NCBI RefSeq assembly: GCF_030063335.1
Contig: NZ_JASISW010000012.1
Coordinates: forward strand, 1-64,000
DNA length: 64,000 nucleotides
Direction of reading: 5' to 3'
Source of the DNA: Rhodococcus sp. G-MC3
GTDB lineage: Bacteria > Actinomycetota > Actinomycetes > Mycobacteriales > Mycobacteriaceae
Shown: piece by piece, positions 6,885-15,823 of the stretch
Numbering within the stretch: position 1 is the stretch's first letter
Layout: every line of letters begins with the position of its first letter
Notes under the pieces: model-generated
The model's database searches: none
What the model saw: only the letters and a program-made list of their open reading frames with translations
Told to the model about the DNA's origin: nothing
Made by a program: the position numbers and the translations under genes

Positions 6885-9182
6885 CTAGGGATTGCTCTCG
6901 AGCACCACGTCGTTCGGTTGTTTGTCGTCACGCATACCCCGCCAGCTCGGGTGTCTCAAGTGCATCGAATCCGTCCATTCGTAGAACCGGACTTCGCCGA
7001 CAAGGACGGGTGTGACCCATACCGCATCACTGCGATCGGCCGCCGGGAGTGTCTCGGCGAAAGGCGAATTCACGGTGTGAAGCGGCGCCAAGATGTCACG
7101 CAACTTGTCGAGTTCATAGTCGCTGAATCCAGTACCGACGCGACCGAGATACCGGAGGCCGTCAGGTCCGGGCGCGCCGACCAGGAGTGAGCCCAGTCCG
7201 CCGCTGCGGCGACCGCGGCCCCGACGCCAGCCGCCGATGACGACCTCCTGGATCCGCCAGTTCTTGGTCTTCACCCAGGTGTGCGCCCGTCGACCCGGTT
7301 GGTAGACGGAGTCCACACGCTTGGCGACGACGCCCTCCCAACCCCGTTCGACGCTCGTGGCGAGCGCCTCGGACGCCGTGCCGGTGAGTTGCTCGGGAAC
7401 CAGAACCGAGTCAAGGCCCGTCGTCAACAGTTCGAGTAGCCGTCGTCGATCGGCGTATTTCTTCTTAACCAGCGAGGTGCCGTCGAGGTGAAGAAGATCG
7501 AAGGCGATGAAGCGAACATCTTTGCCGGAGCTGCCCTGCAACAGTTCGAAGCTGGTGAGACCTTCGGAGTCGAAGACCACTGCCTCGCCGTCGAGTATTG
7601 CCTCGTGGTCTGCCAGATCCTCGGCCAGTGCGGAGAATGCGCTGAAACGCTGAGTCAGGTCTTTGCCGGTGCGGGATTCGAGTTTCATGTCGCCGCGGGA
7701 GAAACGAGCGATGACACGGAACCCGTCCCACTTCCCCTCGAAGGCCCATTCGCCGTCGGGAAGATCAGTGATATCGCCTGCCGTCGCCAGCATCGGTGCA
7801 ACATTTTTGGGGAGTTCACTCTTGTGAAGGACGCTGCTCGGCTTCTGTTCGGCAGGTGACTGTTCTTTCATCAAATGCATCAACCATTGATCGCCTTGTG
7901 TCTTGATCAGGGCGAACCGGCCTTTCGCTTTTGCACCGTCGAGGACCACGATGACTTCGTTCTCACGCCATTTCTCGAGCTCGTAGGTCCCCGAATCCCA
8001 GATGATTACCTCTCCGCCGCCGTACTCGCCTTGGGGGATGGTGCCCTCGAAGGTCGCGTAACCGAGTGGATGGTCTTCGGTGTGTACCGCGAGCCGGTTC
8101 TGACCGGGATCGTCGGGAATGTTCTTCGGCACTGCCCAGGAGACCAAAACACCGTCGTGTTCGAGACGGAAGTCGTAGTGCAACCTCCGCGCGTGGTGTT
8201 CCTGGATGACGAAGGTGTCGTCGTTCCCGTTCGGCTCGGCGGCGGCCGGAATGGGCTCGGGCGTTTTCTTCGCGCTGCGCTTGTTCCTGTAAGTAGTGAG
8301 CTTGTCGGGTTCCGATAGCTCGAGAGCGGGATCCAACGGGGCCAACAGATTGCCTTGGTCTTGATAGCGCTCGAGAACCTCCTCGAACCGCAGCTGTGTC
8401 AGTCCCGATTCCTCGAGCTCGTCCCAGGATCGCGGAGCCGCAACGGTCGGGGTGTGGCGGCCGCGCATCGAGTACGGGGCGACCGTCGTCTTCTTTCCGT
8501 TGTTCTGCGACCAGTCGACGAAGACCCTGCCGGTCCGCTTCGCCTTCGCCATCGTTGCCGTGATGCGGTCCGGTGAGCGCTCCTCGAGCAAGGTTGCAAC
8601 GCGCTTGGCAACGGTCGATGCCCCCGATGTGGTCAGGGGCTTGTCCAGCGGCACGTAAAGGTGGATGCCCTTGCTTCCGCTCGTGACCGGGAACGCCGTG
8701 AACCCGATCTCGGCGATCATGTCTCTGATCTCGCAGGCGACTTCGGCGCAGCGATCGAGGTCGACGTCGTCGCCGGGGTCGAGATCGAACACCATCCTCG
8801 TCGCCGGACCTGGGTCTTGGCCGTCGAAGCGCCACTGCGGGACGTGCGCCTCGATCGCCGCTTGCTGACCGAGCCACGCAAGGTCCGCGACCGAGGAGAA
8901 CAGCGGATATGTCACCACCCGATCGGAATGCTGCATGTCGCGACGATCGAGCCAGTCCGGCGCCGACGACGCCAGATTTTTTTCGAAGAACGACGACTTC
9001 TCGGTGCCGTTCGGCCACCGTTTTCGCGTCACGGCGCGGCCTGCCATGTGCGGGAGCATCGCGGGAGCGATCGTGGTGTAGTACTCGATGACCTGGCTCT
9101 TCGTGGTGCCGGTCTCGGGGAACAGAACCTTGTTCAGGTTGGTGACCGAGACCTTCCGGCCGCCGATGTCGAGCGTCGCCAT
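6885..9182 (-). CDS. ligD: LigD: polymerase/primase, 3'-phosphoesterase and ATP-dependent DNA ligase
   Basis: A 765-residue multidomain non-homologous end-joining ligase with the mycobacterial order POL-PE-LIG. The archaeo-eukaryotic primase/polymerase domain occupies about 1-290, with acidic motif DLDPGDD and FVDWSQNN. The phosphoesterase domain (about 320-460) starts with FVIQEHHARRLHYDFRLE. The ligase domain (about 465-765) has the adenylated lysine in EGKWDGFR (about 485) and DGEAVVFD. LigD normally acts with Ku at double-strand breaks; no ku gene is present here. It is divergent from the SRPBCC gene at 9242, with only 59 bp and an inverted repeat between the starts. Confidence 0.95.
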   Translation of the reverse strand: MATLDIGGRKVSVTNLNKVLFPETGTTKSQVIEYYTTIAPAMLPHMAGRAVTRKRWPNGTEKSSFFEKNLASSAPDWLDRRDMQHSDRVVTYPLFSSVADLAWLGQQAAIEAHVPQWRFDGQDPGPATRMVFDLDPGDDVDLDRCAEVACEIRDMIAEIGFTAFPVTSGSKGIHLYVPLDKPLTTSGASTVAKRVATLLEERSPDRITATMAKAKRTGRVFVDWSQNNGKKTTVAPYSMRGRHTPTVAAPRSWDELEESGLTQLRFEEVLERYQDQGNLLAPLDPALELSEPDKLTTYRNKRSAKKTPEPIPAAAEPNGNDDTFVIQEHHARRLHYDFRLEHDGVLVSWAVPKNIPDDPGQNRLAVHTEDHPLGYATFEGTIPQGEYGGGEVIIWDSGTYELEKWRENEVIVVLDGAKAKGRFALIKTQGDQWLMHLMKEQSPAEQKPSSVLHKSELPKNVAPMLATAGDITDLPDGEWAFEGKWDGFRVIARFSRGDMKLESRTGKDLTQRFSAFSALAEDLADHEAILDGEAVVFDSEGLTSFELLQGSSGKDVRFIAFDLLHLDGTSLVKKKYADRRRLLELLTTGLDSVLVPEQLTGTASEALATSVERGWEGVVAKRVDSVYQPGRRAHTWVKTKNWRIQEVVIGGWRRGRGRRSGGLGSLLVGAPGPDGLRYLGRVGTGFSDYELDKLRDILAPLHTVNSPFAETLPAADRSDAVWVTPVLVGEVRFYEWTDSMHLRHPSWRGMRDDKQPNDVVLESNP

Positions 9183-9189
9183 TGCACAA

Positions 9190-9213
9190 GGCTAAATGCA
9201 CCGACGTTTAGCC
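9190..9213. promoter_or_regulatory. Inverted repeat between divergent ligD and SRPBCC starts
   Basis: GGCTAAA, ten bases, TTTAGCC forms a perfect 7-bp dyad 8 bp upstream of the ligD start and 29 bp upstream of the 9242 start. In a 59-bp divergent spacer, a dyad is a reasonable operator candidate for one or both genes, but no regulator is identified. Confidence 0.4.
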
Positions 9214-9241
9214 GCGTGGGCATTGTGTCAAGCTCGAAGGT

Positions 9242-9670
9242 ATGGCAACGATCAGAGTCTCCGTGGACATGCCCGAGGATCCGCAGGGCGCATGGGACAA
9301 AGCAGCGGCACTGGATCGCTTCGACGAATGGATGACGATCCACGGCGGGTGGTGCAGCCCGCCGCCGAAGGAACTCGGCGTAGGCACCGAAGTGGAGTCG
9401 CTGGTGAAGGTCAAAGGCTTCAAGAACACGATCCAGTGGACGTTCACCGAGTTCAAGGAACCCGAGCTCATCGAGATGTCCGGCCACGGGAAAGGCGGGA
9501 TCAAAATCTCGCTGACCATCAACGTTCGCGAGCGGAAAGGTGGCTCGCAGCTGACGCTCGACGCCTACTTCGGCGGCGGCGTGCTCTTCGGCCCGGTCGG
9601 CAAAGTTGTCGCGAAAGCGCTCGACGCGGACGTCAAGCAATCGGTGGCGAACTTGGCGGCGCTTCGCTAG
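9242..9670 (+). CDS. SRPBCC-fold protein, Rv0910 family
   Basis: A 142-residue single-domain START/SRPBCC protein beginning MATIRVSVDMPEDPQGAWDK. The pattern DEWMTIHGGW, GTEVESLVKVKGF, IQWTF, GGIKISL and FGPVGKVVAKAL follows M. tuberculosis Rv0910 closely. Rv0910 has been described as the toxin of the Rv0909/Rv0910 pair, although the fold also occurs in ligand-binding proteins. No Rv0909-like antitoxin is next to it: ligD is on one side and a convergent membrane gene on the other. A toxin role here is therefore doubtful. Confidence 0.75.
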   Translation: MATIRVSVDMPEDPQGAWDKAAALDRFDEWMTIHGGWCSPPPKELGVGTEVESLVKVKGFKNTIQWTFTEFKEPELIEMSGHGKGGIKISLTINVRERKGGSQLTLDAYFGGGVLFGPVGKVVAKALDADVKQSVANLAALR

Positions 9671-9683
9671 GCGCTACGCGCAG

Positions 9684-9723
9684 GTGCGCGGAAATACTTC
9701 CCCTGGGACGTATTTCCGCTCAC
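9684..9723. repeat. Intergenic palindrome family, copy 1
   Basis: Arms GTGCGCGGAAATACTTC (9684-9700) and GACGTATTTCCGCTCAC (9707-9723) flank a 6-nt loop. It lies between convergent genes, 13 nt after the stop at 9670, and supplies the TGA stop codon of the minus-strand gene (9722-9720). Related copies are at 26007, 34855, 40522 and 60513. Confidence 0.9.
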
Positions 9724-10139
9724 ATACGGCGAAGCCTCCTCATCCACCACAGCCCGGCGATCGGGAGCACGACGGGGATGAAGACGTACCCCTGACCGAA
9801 GTGAGACCAGACCGTCGCTTCGGGGAAATCGTCGGGCTCGATATAGCTGAGAGCGCCGATGGCGAGCACACCGATGAGCTCGATGACGCAGGAGATCGTC
9901 ACCACCCGACGCGACGCCTCGGTGGCGCGAGCGAGTCCGATGGTCGCAATTATGTAGACCACCGCGGCCAACGCGGACAGGATGTACGCGAGTGGGGCGT
10001 CGTCGAAACGCGTCGTCAGCTGCACCAGCGAGCGAGACGTGGCCGCTACCGCGAACACCGCATAGACCGCGATGAGAAAACGCCCGAACCCGGTGCGGGT
10101 AGCTTGTTTCATGGCGTCTTGTCGCGAACTGTCAGGCAT
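9720..10139 (-). CDS. Small integral membrane protein, unknown function
   Basis: 139 residues with four predicted membrane helices (about 20-40, 50-70, 78-98, 112-132) and a basic C-terminus WWMRRLRRM. ATG at 10139 overlaps the stop of the upstream gene by 8 nt, so the two membrane proteins are co-translated. An internal ATG at 10112 is an alternative start. The stop codon is provided by a copy of the intergenic palindrome. I do not recognise a family with a known role. Confidence 0.7.
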   Translation of the reverse strand: MPDSSRQDAMKQATRTGFGRFLIAVYAVFAVAATSRSLVQLTTRFDDAPLAYILSALAAVVYIIATIGLARATEASRRVVTISCVIELIGVLAIGALSYIEPDDFPEATVWSHFGQGYVFIPVVLPIAGLWWMRRLRRM

Positions 10140-10512
10140 ATCCGGCCCATATCTGGCTCAGGCGCAGCACCATGGCCGCGAGAGTGACGACGGCGACGAG
10201 CAGAACTGCCGTGCCGCCGCGGGAACGATCGCCGAGCGACCACCACGTGCCGATCGGAAGAAGAAGTAGGAGCCCGATCAGGTAAGCACCGAACGTCAGC
10301 CGATGAATCTCGCGGTCGCTGCTGAACATCATCACGAAGCCGACGACGGCCTGCACCAGCACGAGCGCTTCGGTCGCGGAAACAGTCCAGAACAGCGCGC
10401 GGTCTGCCCTGTTCTTCAACAACACCGGGCTGCCCACGACGAGCTTCACCAGCACCCACACGCCGACGACGAGGGACATCACGTACAACAAGCCGGTGAC
10501 GGCGCCGATCAT
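10132..10512 (-). CDS. Small integral membrane protein, unknown function
   Basis: 126 residues, almost entirely four hydrophobic helices, with a short cytoplasmic loop GDRSRGG between the third and fourth. First gene of a two-gene unit with the membrane gene ending at 9720. No catalytic motif is seen. A heterodimeric membrane complex is conceivable from the overlap, but that is inference. Confidence 0.7.
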   Translation of the reverse strand: MIGAVTGLLYVMSLVVGVWVLVKLVVGSPVLLKNRADRALFWTVSATEALVLVQAVVGFVMMFSSDREIHRLTFGAYLIGLLLLLPIGTWWSLGDRSRGGTAVLLVAVVTLAAMVLRLSQIWAGYA

Positions 10513-10638
10513 CGATTCCTCGTAACTGACCTTGGAGAGTGGTGTGGACTCTCAACAGGGTATCGAAGGCAATGAGCCGTCAATTCCGTGAGGCCTTCGA
10601 AACGCGGCGTTGTTCCGTAGGTGACCAGCAGGAAATGG

Positions 10639-10855
10639 ATGTGGGCGCACCTCGTCGCACGGGATCTTCCGGTGCTGCGCGAAGTTTTCGGCGATGCGGT
10701 CAGTTACGCGACCGAACCCCGCAGCGATGGCAGGAAAAATCGCCGTAGCAATCGATCACGGCCACAATGCCGACGCTGGCCGAGCCCTCGCCCGTAGCCT
10801 CACCTGGGACGAGGCCGCGCGCAAACACCTCAACTTTTACAGGTCGGTGTCCTGA
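10639..10855 (+). pseudogene. C-terminal remnant of a GT4-type glycosyltransferase
   Basis: From 10639 the plus strand reads MWAHLVARDLPVLREVFGDA and continues VSYATEPRSDG, the C-terminal Rossmann half of a GT-B glycosyltransferase where DLPVLREVFGDA precedes the nucleotide-sugar site. At the A-run near 10735-10739 the frame shifts, and the other frame continues IAVAIDHGHNADAGRALARS, then LTWDEAARKHLNFYRSVS and a TGA at 10853. The domain end SLTWDEAARxHLxFYRS is characteristic. The first 250 or so residues are missing. This is a degraded fragment in the only gap over 300 bp without an intact gene (10513-10895); the rest of the gap shows nothing else convincing. Confidence 0.7.
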
Positions 10856-10895
10856 TCGAGCATGATCTCCTGCACACATTCCGCCAGGGCTGACG

Positions 10896-11906
10896 CTAGT
10901 CTCTTTTGTTGCGTCGGAGCGCGTGCGGCTTGAGCTTGTGGAAGCCTCGCACCCGAACAGATCTGAGCGACTTGAGATAGAACTCGGAGTCGCTCTCGAG
11001 TTCCTCGGCCATTGTGGTGTCGACGAGAATTGTGCCGGGATGAGCCGAACTTGTCAGGCGCGCAGCGATATTGACGACCGATCCGTACAAATCCCCGTAC
11101 CGGGCAAGGACAGGGCCCCATGCCAGCCCGACGCGGAGCTCGGGCATCTCCTCGTTCGCGGCGAACGCCTCCTGCAGGTCCAACGCGATGTGCGCGGCGT
11201 CCTCGGCGGTCTGTGCACTGAACATGACCTCGTCGCCGACATTTTTGATGACGGATCCGCGGCCGCGGGCGATGACGTCGCTCGCCACCGATTCGAATTC
11301 TTCGAGCAGCTGGGTGAGTTCCTCGATGCCGAGCTGTCTCGTCAGGCTCGTGTAGCCGACCATGTCCGCGAAACCGACCGCCAGAGTGCGGCTGGTGGCT
11401 TCCTCGTTGGGGTCGGCGATGGACCTGCCGGCGGTTGCAGCGAGGTGCCTGCGCCAAGTGTAGGACTGCAGGGCCTCCAGCGTCGGTACCGTCTGCGCCG
11501 CAATCTCTCTCGCGTCGCGGCGGATGGCATCGAGGTCGGCGGAGTCCTCCGTGGCGGAGACCAGGTCGTACATCCGACTGTTCACCATGCCGACCTGCCA
11601 TTCGGTGAGCCTCGACATCGACTGACCGAGCGTGCGAGCGATAGCGACTTCCATCTCCGGCTTGATGATGTTCTGCTCGGAGAGGCTGGTGATCAATCGG
11701 AGAGCGTCGAGGTCGGCGTCGGTGTACACCACTGCCTCGGGATCGGTGTGTACCGGGAATCCCATCGCTATCCACAACCGCACCACGCGCTCGAGCGGAA
11801 TCCCCGATTTTTCGACGATGTCCAGACGCGTGTACTTCGGTGTTCCCCCCAGGAGATTCTTTTCGATCTCCCCCTGCACAACCGAGCTGATCTGATTTTC
11901 AGGCAT
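10896..11906 (-). CDS. Class III adenylate cyclase with Rv1264-type regulatory domain
   Basis: 336 residues making cAMP from ATP, cytosolic. The N-terminal half (about 15-150) matches the adenylate cyclase regulatory domain of M. tuberculosis Rv1264/Rv2212 (YTRLDIVEKSGIPLERV, TEWQVGMV). The catalytic domain keeps the full set: metal Asp181 (FADMVGY) and Asp225 (GDEV), adenine-binding Lys221 and Asp272, and transition-state Asn279 and Arg283 (VVNIAAR). It is therefore predicted active. ATG at 11906 overlaps the end of plsC by 8 nt, making it the third gene of the plsB-plsC operon. In Rv1264 the regulatory domain confers pH sensing, and a structure of it contained oleic acid, as I recall. Confidence 0.9.
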   Translation of the reverse strand: MPENQISSVVQGEIEKNLLGGTPKYTRLDIVEKSGIPLERVVRLWIAMGFPVHTDPEAVVYTDADLDALRLITSLSEQNIIKPEMEVAIARTLGQSMSRLTEWQVGMVNSRMYDLVSATEDSADLDAIRRDAREIAAQTVPTLEALQSYTWRRHLAATAGRSIADPNEEATSRTLAVGFADMVGYTSLTRQLGIEELTQLLEEFESVASDVIARGRGSVIKNVGDEVMFSAQTAEDAAHIALDLQEAFAANEEMPELRVGLAWGPVLARYGDLYGSVVNIAARLTSSAHPGTILVDTTMAEELESDSEFYLKSLRSVRVRGFHKLKPHALRRNKRD

Positions 11907-13326
11907 ATCCCAGCGTTCTGTCGAAATAGGACCGGACGTCGTCGATGTAGCTGTCGATCTTGTCGGGGACCCAGCCCTCGGTCGAGATGGGCTCTCCGAC
12001 GGTGACCTTCACGGTACCGGAATGCGCAGTGAAATCCTTCTTCCACATCACGTCGCCTGCATTGTGAATGACGATCGGCACGATAGGGACCTCGGCCTGC
12101 ATCGCCAGGTGGAAGCCACCCTTCTTGAAGTGACCGAGCCGGGATGTCGGCATGCGCGTGCCCTCGGGAGCGATCGCGACGGACACCCCCGAGTGCAGTT
12201 TCTCGATCGCAGGCCGCATCGCCTCACGGGCCTGCGCCGGATCGCCTCGGTCGATGTAGGCGACATCGAAGATCAGCCCCAGCAGTGCGAACCGGGGGTC
12301 TCGTTCGAGTTCCCGCTTCGCGACGGCGGTGATGTCGCGACGTAGAATCGATGTGACGATAAGGGAATCAACCGAGCTCTGATGGTTGAACATGAACACC
12401 GCGGGTCGCGCCGACCACGCATTCTCGGTGCCGGTGACATCGAGCGTGATGCCGGCGATCGTCAACGCAAGATCGGGCGCAACAGTGGATGTGATGTTCG
12501 CACCGGTGCGACGACTCCGCGTCAGAAGTCCGAGACCCACACCCAGGCTTGCGCTGGCGAGCACAGCGCCGAGCGCTGCCGTGCTTCGGACCACCGACAC
12601 GAGATCGGTTCCACGCTTGGGGTTTTCGAGCTCTAGGGCGGGCCAGCCCGCCTTCTTCGCGTGGCGTTTCATTTCGTCGTCGGGGTTGAGGGCGATGGGA
12701 TGTCCAACTTCGTCGAGGAAGGGGACGTCCTCGCCTCCGTTGGAGTAACCGAAGCAGCCCGCGAGGTCGAGTCCCTCGCGCTCGGCGTAGTCGGCGACGG
12801 CCTTGGCCTTGCGCGGACCCCACAGCGAGTTACCGACGACCTCACCCGTCAGGACGCCGTCGACGACGACGGGTGTCGTGCACAAAAGCTCGTCGAACAT
12901 CAGGTCTTCTTTGACCGGAACGGCCTGATAAGGCGTCGCCGATGTTGCTATGACCAGACGATGCCCGGCGTGGCGGTGTGCCTCGACGAGTTCGCGAGCC
13001 TGAGGATAGATCATCGGCGCGATCTCGTTCCGGAACAGGGTGTAGGCCTGTTCCATGAGGTCGTCCTCGCGCCTGCCCTCCAACCCTTTGACGGCCTTGC
13101 CCATCAGGTTGTCGACGGGTGAGTTGCGCATCCTCATCTCGACCACCGCGCTCGAAATCTCCCACAGCTCGTTGACCGTCACATCGAGCGTCTTGAGCCG
13201 TTCGAGGAATACCGCTTTCGCGGAGAAACCGTTGATGAGGGTGCCGTCGAGATCGAAGAACGCAGCGGTGTCCGGTCCGGTGGGCGCTTCGGCGATTGCG
13301 CTCAACTGATGGGACAGGTCTGTCAT
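11899..13326 (-). CDS. plsC: HAD-phosphatase/1-acylglycerol-3-phosphate acyltransferase fusion
   Basis: 475 residues joining an N-terminal HAD-IB hydrolase domain (FFDLDGTLI with Asp24/Asp26, about 20-240) to a lysophosphatidic acid acyltransferase domain (about 270-475) with NHQSSVDS (HX4D, about 312) and PEGTR (about 387). A hydrophobic stretch near 255-275 probably associates with the membrane. The same two-domain protein is Rv2483c in M. tuberculosis, next to plsB2 as here. It would place the second acyl chain in phosphatidic acid synthesis. ATG at 13326 shares one base with the upstream plsB stop (TGATG), so translation is coupled. Confidence 0.9.
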   Translation of the reverse strand: MTDLSHQLSAIAEAPTGPDTAAFFDLDGTLINGFSAKAVFLERLKTLDVTVNELWEISSAVVEMRMRNSPVDNLMGKAVKGLEGRREDDLMEQAYTLFRNEIAPMIYPQARELVEAHRHAGHRLVIATSATPYQAVPVKEDLMFDELLCTTPVVVDGVLTGEVVGNSLWGPRKAKAVADYAEREGLDLAGCFGYSNGGEDVPFLDEVGHPIALNPDDEMKRHAKKAGWPALELENPKRGTDLVSVVRSTAALGAVLASASLGVGLGLLTRSRRTGANITSTVAPDLALTIAGITLDVTGTENAWSARPAVFMFNHQSSVDSLIVTSILRRDITAVAKRELERDPRFALLGLIFDVAYIDRGDPAQAREAMRPAIEKLHSGVSVAIAPEGTRMPTSRLGHFKKGGFHLAMQAEVPIVPIVIHNAGDVMWKKDFTAHSGTVKVTVGEPISTEGWVPDKIDSYIDDVRSYFDRTLGYA

Positions 13327-15653
13327 CAGGGCTGGTCCTCCTGCTCGTCGGTGCTGGGCACTGTGCTGGGTACGGTGAGTGGATCGACATCGTCGAGCAT
13401 GTGATGTGCCATGTCGCGGATGAGCCTGGCCTTGCGCGCCCATTCGTTGATCTCGCGGGCGAAGTCTCGTCGGCGCAGCGCCAGGTTCTCGCCGGTGGGA
13501 TCGACGAGGTTCCTGTTGTCCGCCAATTGTAGGGCTGTGTCGAACAATTCGGCCGAGATGGCCTCGCTGTGATCGAGCTGTTGACGCAGCCGCCGTGCTT
13601 GAGCCGCGCCGAGGCAGTGGGCGATGAAAGCTGGCTTGTCGAATTCCGCCTTCTGTGGCAGCAGCATCAGTTGGTCGGCCACCACCTGGTAGGCCTCGAG
13701 GATCGGCTGCAATACGCGGTGCGCAAGATGCAAATCCTGTGATTCCAATTGGCGTGCAGCGTAGACGGGATCGCTCAAGTTCGAACGCCAGTCCGGATCG
13801 ATGAGTTCGACCTCGGCCTCCAGCCTGTGGCCGAAGTCCTCCTTGTCTCCGAAGAAGAACTCGAACTTGAGCAGGTCGCGGAGTTCGAGCGCCGCTCCCC
13901 ACATCGATTCGGGAGTGGACGCCGCCGCCTGACCTTCGTTCGGCAGCACCACCAGTTCACCGATCGCGCGCATCACGAAGTAGTGAATTGCGTTGTTACG
14001 GAAGAAAGCTGCAACCAGATGCTTGTCCTGCGCCAGATAGAACACCGGCTCGGGTCCCTCGTCGAACCTTTTGACGACGCCTGCGTTCACCTGTGCTATC
14101 ACCGCCGAGCGCACGACATCGACTTCACTGATGTCGACGCCACCTGCCGTCGGGAGGCCACGTCTCTTGATGTAGCGAGCGAGGGGGGAAATGATCGCCC
14201 ACATCTCGTGCACGTTGAGTGCGCGGTCCTCGATGCCCAGCAATGCCATCGTCACCAGTGCGGCAGGGGTGACCGGCGTTGTGTCGTTGATGGCGTGCGA
14301 GACAGTGATGGCGACCTTCTGGACCGCGACGCGCTTGTCGTTGCTCTCGTCGACGATTGATTTGACCGAGATCGGTTCGCCGAAGGTGAGATACACGTTG
14401 CCGCGAAGCTTGCCCTGAGCGCGGATGTAGCCGATGGCCATCCGAATTCCCTCGGCCTGCTTCTGCGCACCGTGTGATTCTGCGGCCATGGCCCCGACCT
14501 CGTGTAAGCGGTCGTAGGTGATCGATGTCGGCACCAGGTAGACGTCCTCGGCGTCGCTGTTCTCCAGGGCGTCGACAAGGTAGCTCAGGAGTCCGAACCG
14601 AGGCGGGCGGAGTTTACCGGTTCGGCTTCTGCCTCCCTCGATGTACCACTCGAGGTTGAACCTCTTGCTGAGCAGAAAGCTCATGTACTGCCGGAGAGTC
14701 CACTTGTAGATCTCGTCGGAAAATTTGCGCTGGATCAACACCACGCCGCTGCGTTTGGCGATCGGGCCCAGTGGCCAGAATCCGACGTTGATGCCGCCCA
14801 TCACGTGATTGAGCGGGAGACCCTCGGCCAGCAGCGCCGGACGGAGGACGAGCGGATCGAGGTAGGACCGGTGGTTCGGCAGGAACACGAGCGGATAGTT
14901 CTTGTTGAGCTCGCGGACCTTCTGAAGTTTTGTTCGGTCGACGTCCACCTTGTACGCACGTGAGAAGTACGCGCCGAGCGTTCCCCACATCTCCACGGCA
15001 CGGCGGGTCTCCGTCGCGACCATCTCGTTCAGAATCTCGTGGACGCGGCGCTCGACCTCCGGGACGTCCTCGCCGACTTCTTCGGCGAGAGTCGCCATCC
15101 CGTCGTGAAATCTCTTCTGCTCCGTCATGTCCTCGACGACGAAACGCGGGATCTTGTATTCCGAGCCGATGACGTCGCGTTCGGCACGGTCGAGCGCAAG
15201 GCTGGCCTGACGACGAATGAAGGAGGACAACGAGGTGCCGCCCGCTTTGTCGAAGCGCGACTCGAGATCGCTCAGAGTGGCCGGTTCTCCAACGAGCACG
15301 GCGGAGTGATCGGGATCCTCGCCCTGCACCCAGCGCTGCCACGCCTTGGTCGGCATCGAATTTCCACGCGGTGCAAATGCCCGCCGCAGGAGGCCGCCGT
15401 GCTTCTTCTCCGACAGCGTCACGCGAAGTGGCACCAGCAGAGGATCGTCGAAGATCCCCCTGACCTGATCGGCAACCTGATGCGACGGCTCGCTCGACAA
15501 CACCACCGACGGGGGCCGTTGTTGGCCGTCCGGTGTCGTCGAATCGATCCACTGGTTGAGCGCCTGCACCTCCAGCGTGGACGCGGCGTCGAGCAGATAG
15601 ACCTGCTGGCTGTCGCCGGTCTCCTGCGTGCGTGCATCGACGTGGTACATCAA
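13326..15653 (-). CDS. plsB: Glycerol-3-phosphate 1-O-acyltransferase PlsB
   Basis: 775 residues catalysing the first acylation of glycerol-3-phosphate at the membrane. Acyltransferase block I is NHRSYLDP (His/Asp of HX4D, about 262), followed by GVVLIQRKF, block III EGGRSRTGK (about 336) and VPTSITYDR. Length and order fit mycobacterial PlsB2. It is the first gene of an operon with plsC and the adenylate cyclase. ATG ATG at 15653 follows AAGGGGAGG. Confidence 0.93.
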   Translation of the reverse strand: MMYHVDARTQETGDSQQVYLLDAASTLEVQALNQWIDSTTPDGQQRPPSVVLSSEPSHQVADQVRGIFDDPLLVPLRVTLSEKKHGGLLRRAFAPRGNSMPTKAWQRWVQGEDPDHSAVLVGEPATLSDLESRFDKAGGTSLSSFIRRQASLALDRAERDVIGSEYKIPRFVVEDMTEQKRFHDGMATLAEEVGEDVPEVERRVHEILNEMVATETRRAVEMWGTLGAYFSRAYKVDVDRTKLQKVRELNKNYPLVFLPNHRSYLDPLVLRPALLAEGLPLNHVMGGINVGFWPLGPIAKRSGVVLIQRKFSDEIYKWTLRQYMSFLLSKRFNLEWYIEGGRSRTGKLRPPRFGLLSYLVDALENSDAEDVYLVPTSITYDRLHEVGAMAAESHGAQKQAEGIRMAIGYIRAQGKLRGNVYLTFGEPISVKSIVDESNDKRVAVQKVAITVSHAINDTTPVTPAALVTMALLGIEDRALNVHEMWAIISPLARYIKRRGLPTAGGVDISEVDVVRSAVIAQVNAGVVKRFDEGPEPVFYLAQDKHLVAAFFRNNAIHYFVMRAIGELVVLPNEGQAAASTPESMWGAALELRDLLKFEFFFGDKEDFGHRLEAEVELIDPDWRSNLSDPVYAARQLESQDLHLAHRVLQPILEAYQVVADQLMLLPQKAEFDKPAFIAHCLGAAQARRLRQQLDHSEAISAELFDTALQLADNRNLVDPTGENLALRRRDFAREINEWARKARLIRDMAHHMLDDVDPLTVPSTVPSTDEQEDQP

Positions 15654-15823
15654 GACCTCCCCTTGAAAAGTACCCGAGCTACAGGTACGAGCGTCAGGTT
15701 ACGCGTGAGCTGACCCACACGGGAGATGTTCGAGCGCGGCGGTCACAGTCGACATTCGTCGCACGTTGTGGCCGAGAAGTGTGGGACAGTATTCGCAAAC
15801 ACTTTCGAGAGAGGTCTGCTTGC

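Noticed and set aside
6885..6885. A ku gene next to ligD
   Set aside because: Both neighbours were read; they encode a lipase and an SRPBCC protein, not Ku.
9242..10139. Toxin-antitoxin pair formed by the Rv0910-like gene and the adjacent membrane gene
   Set aside because: The neighbour is convergent and encodes a four-helix membrane protein, not a DNA-binding or Rv0909-like antitoxin.
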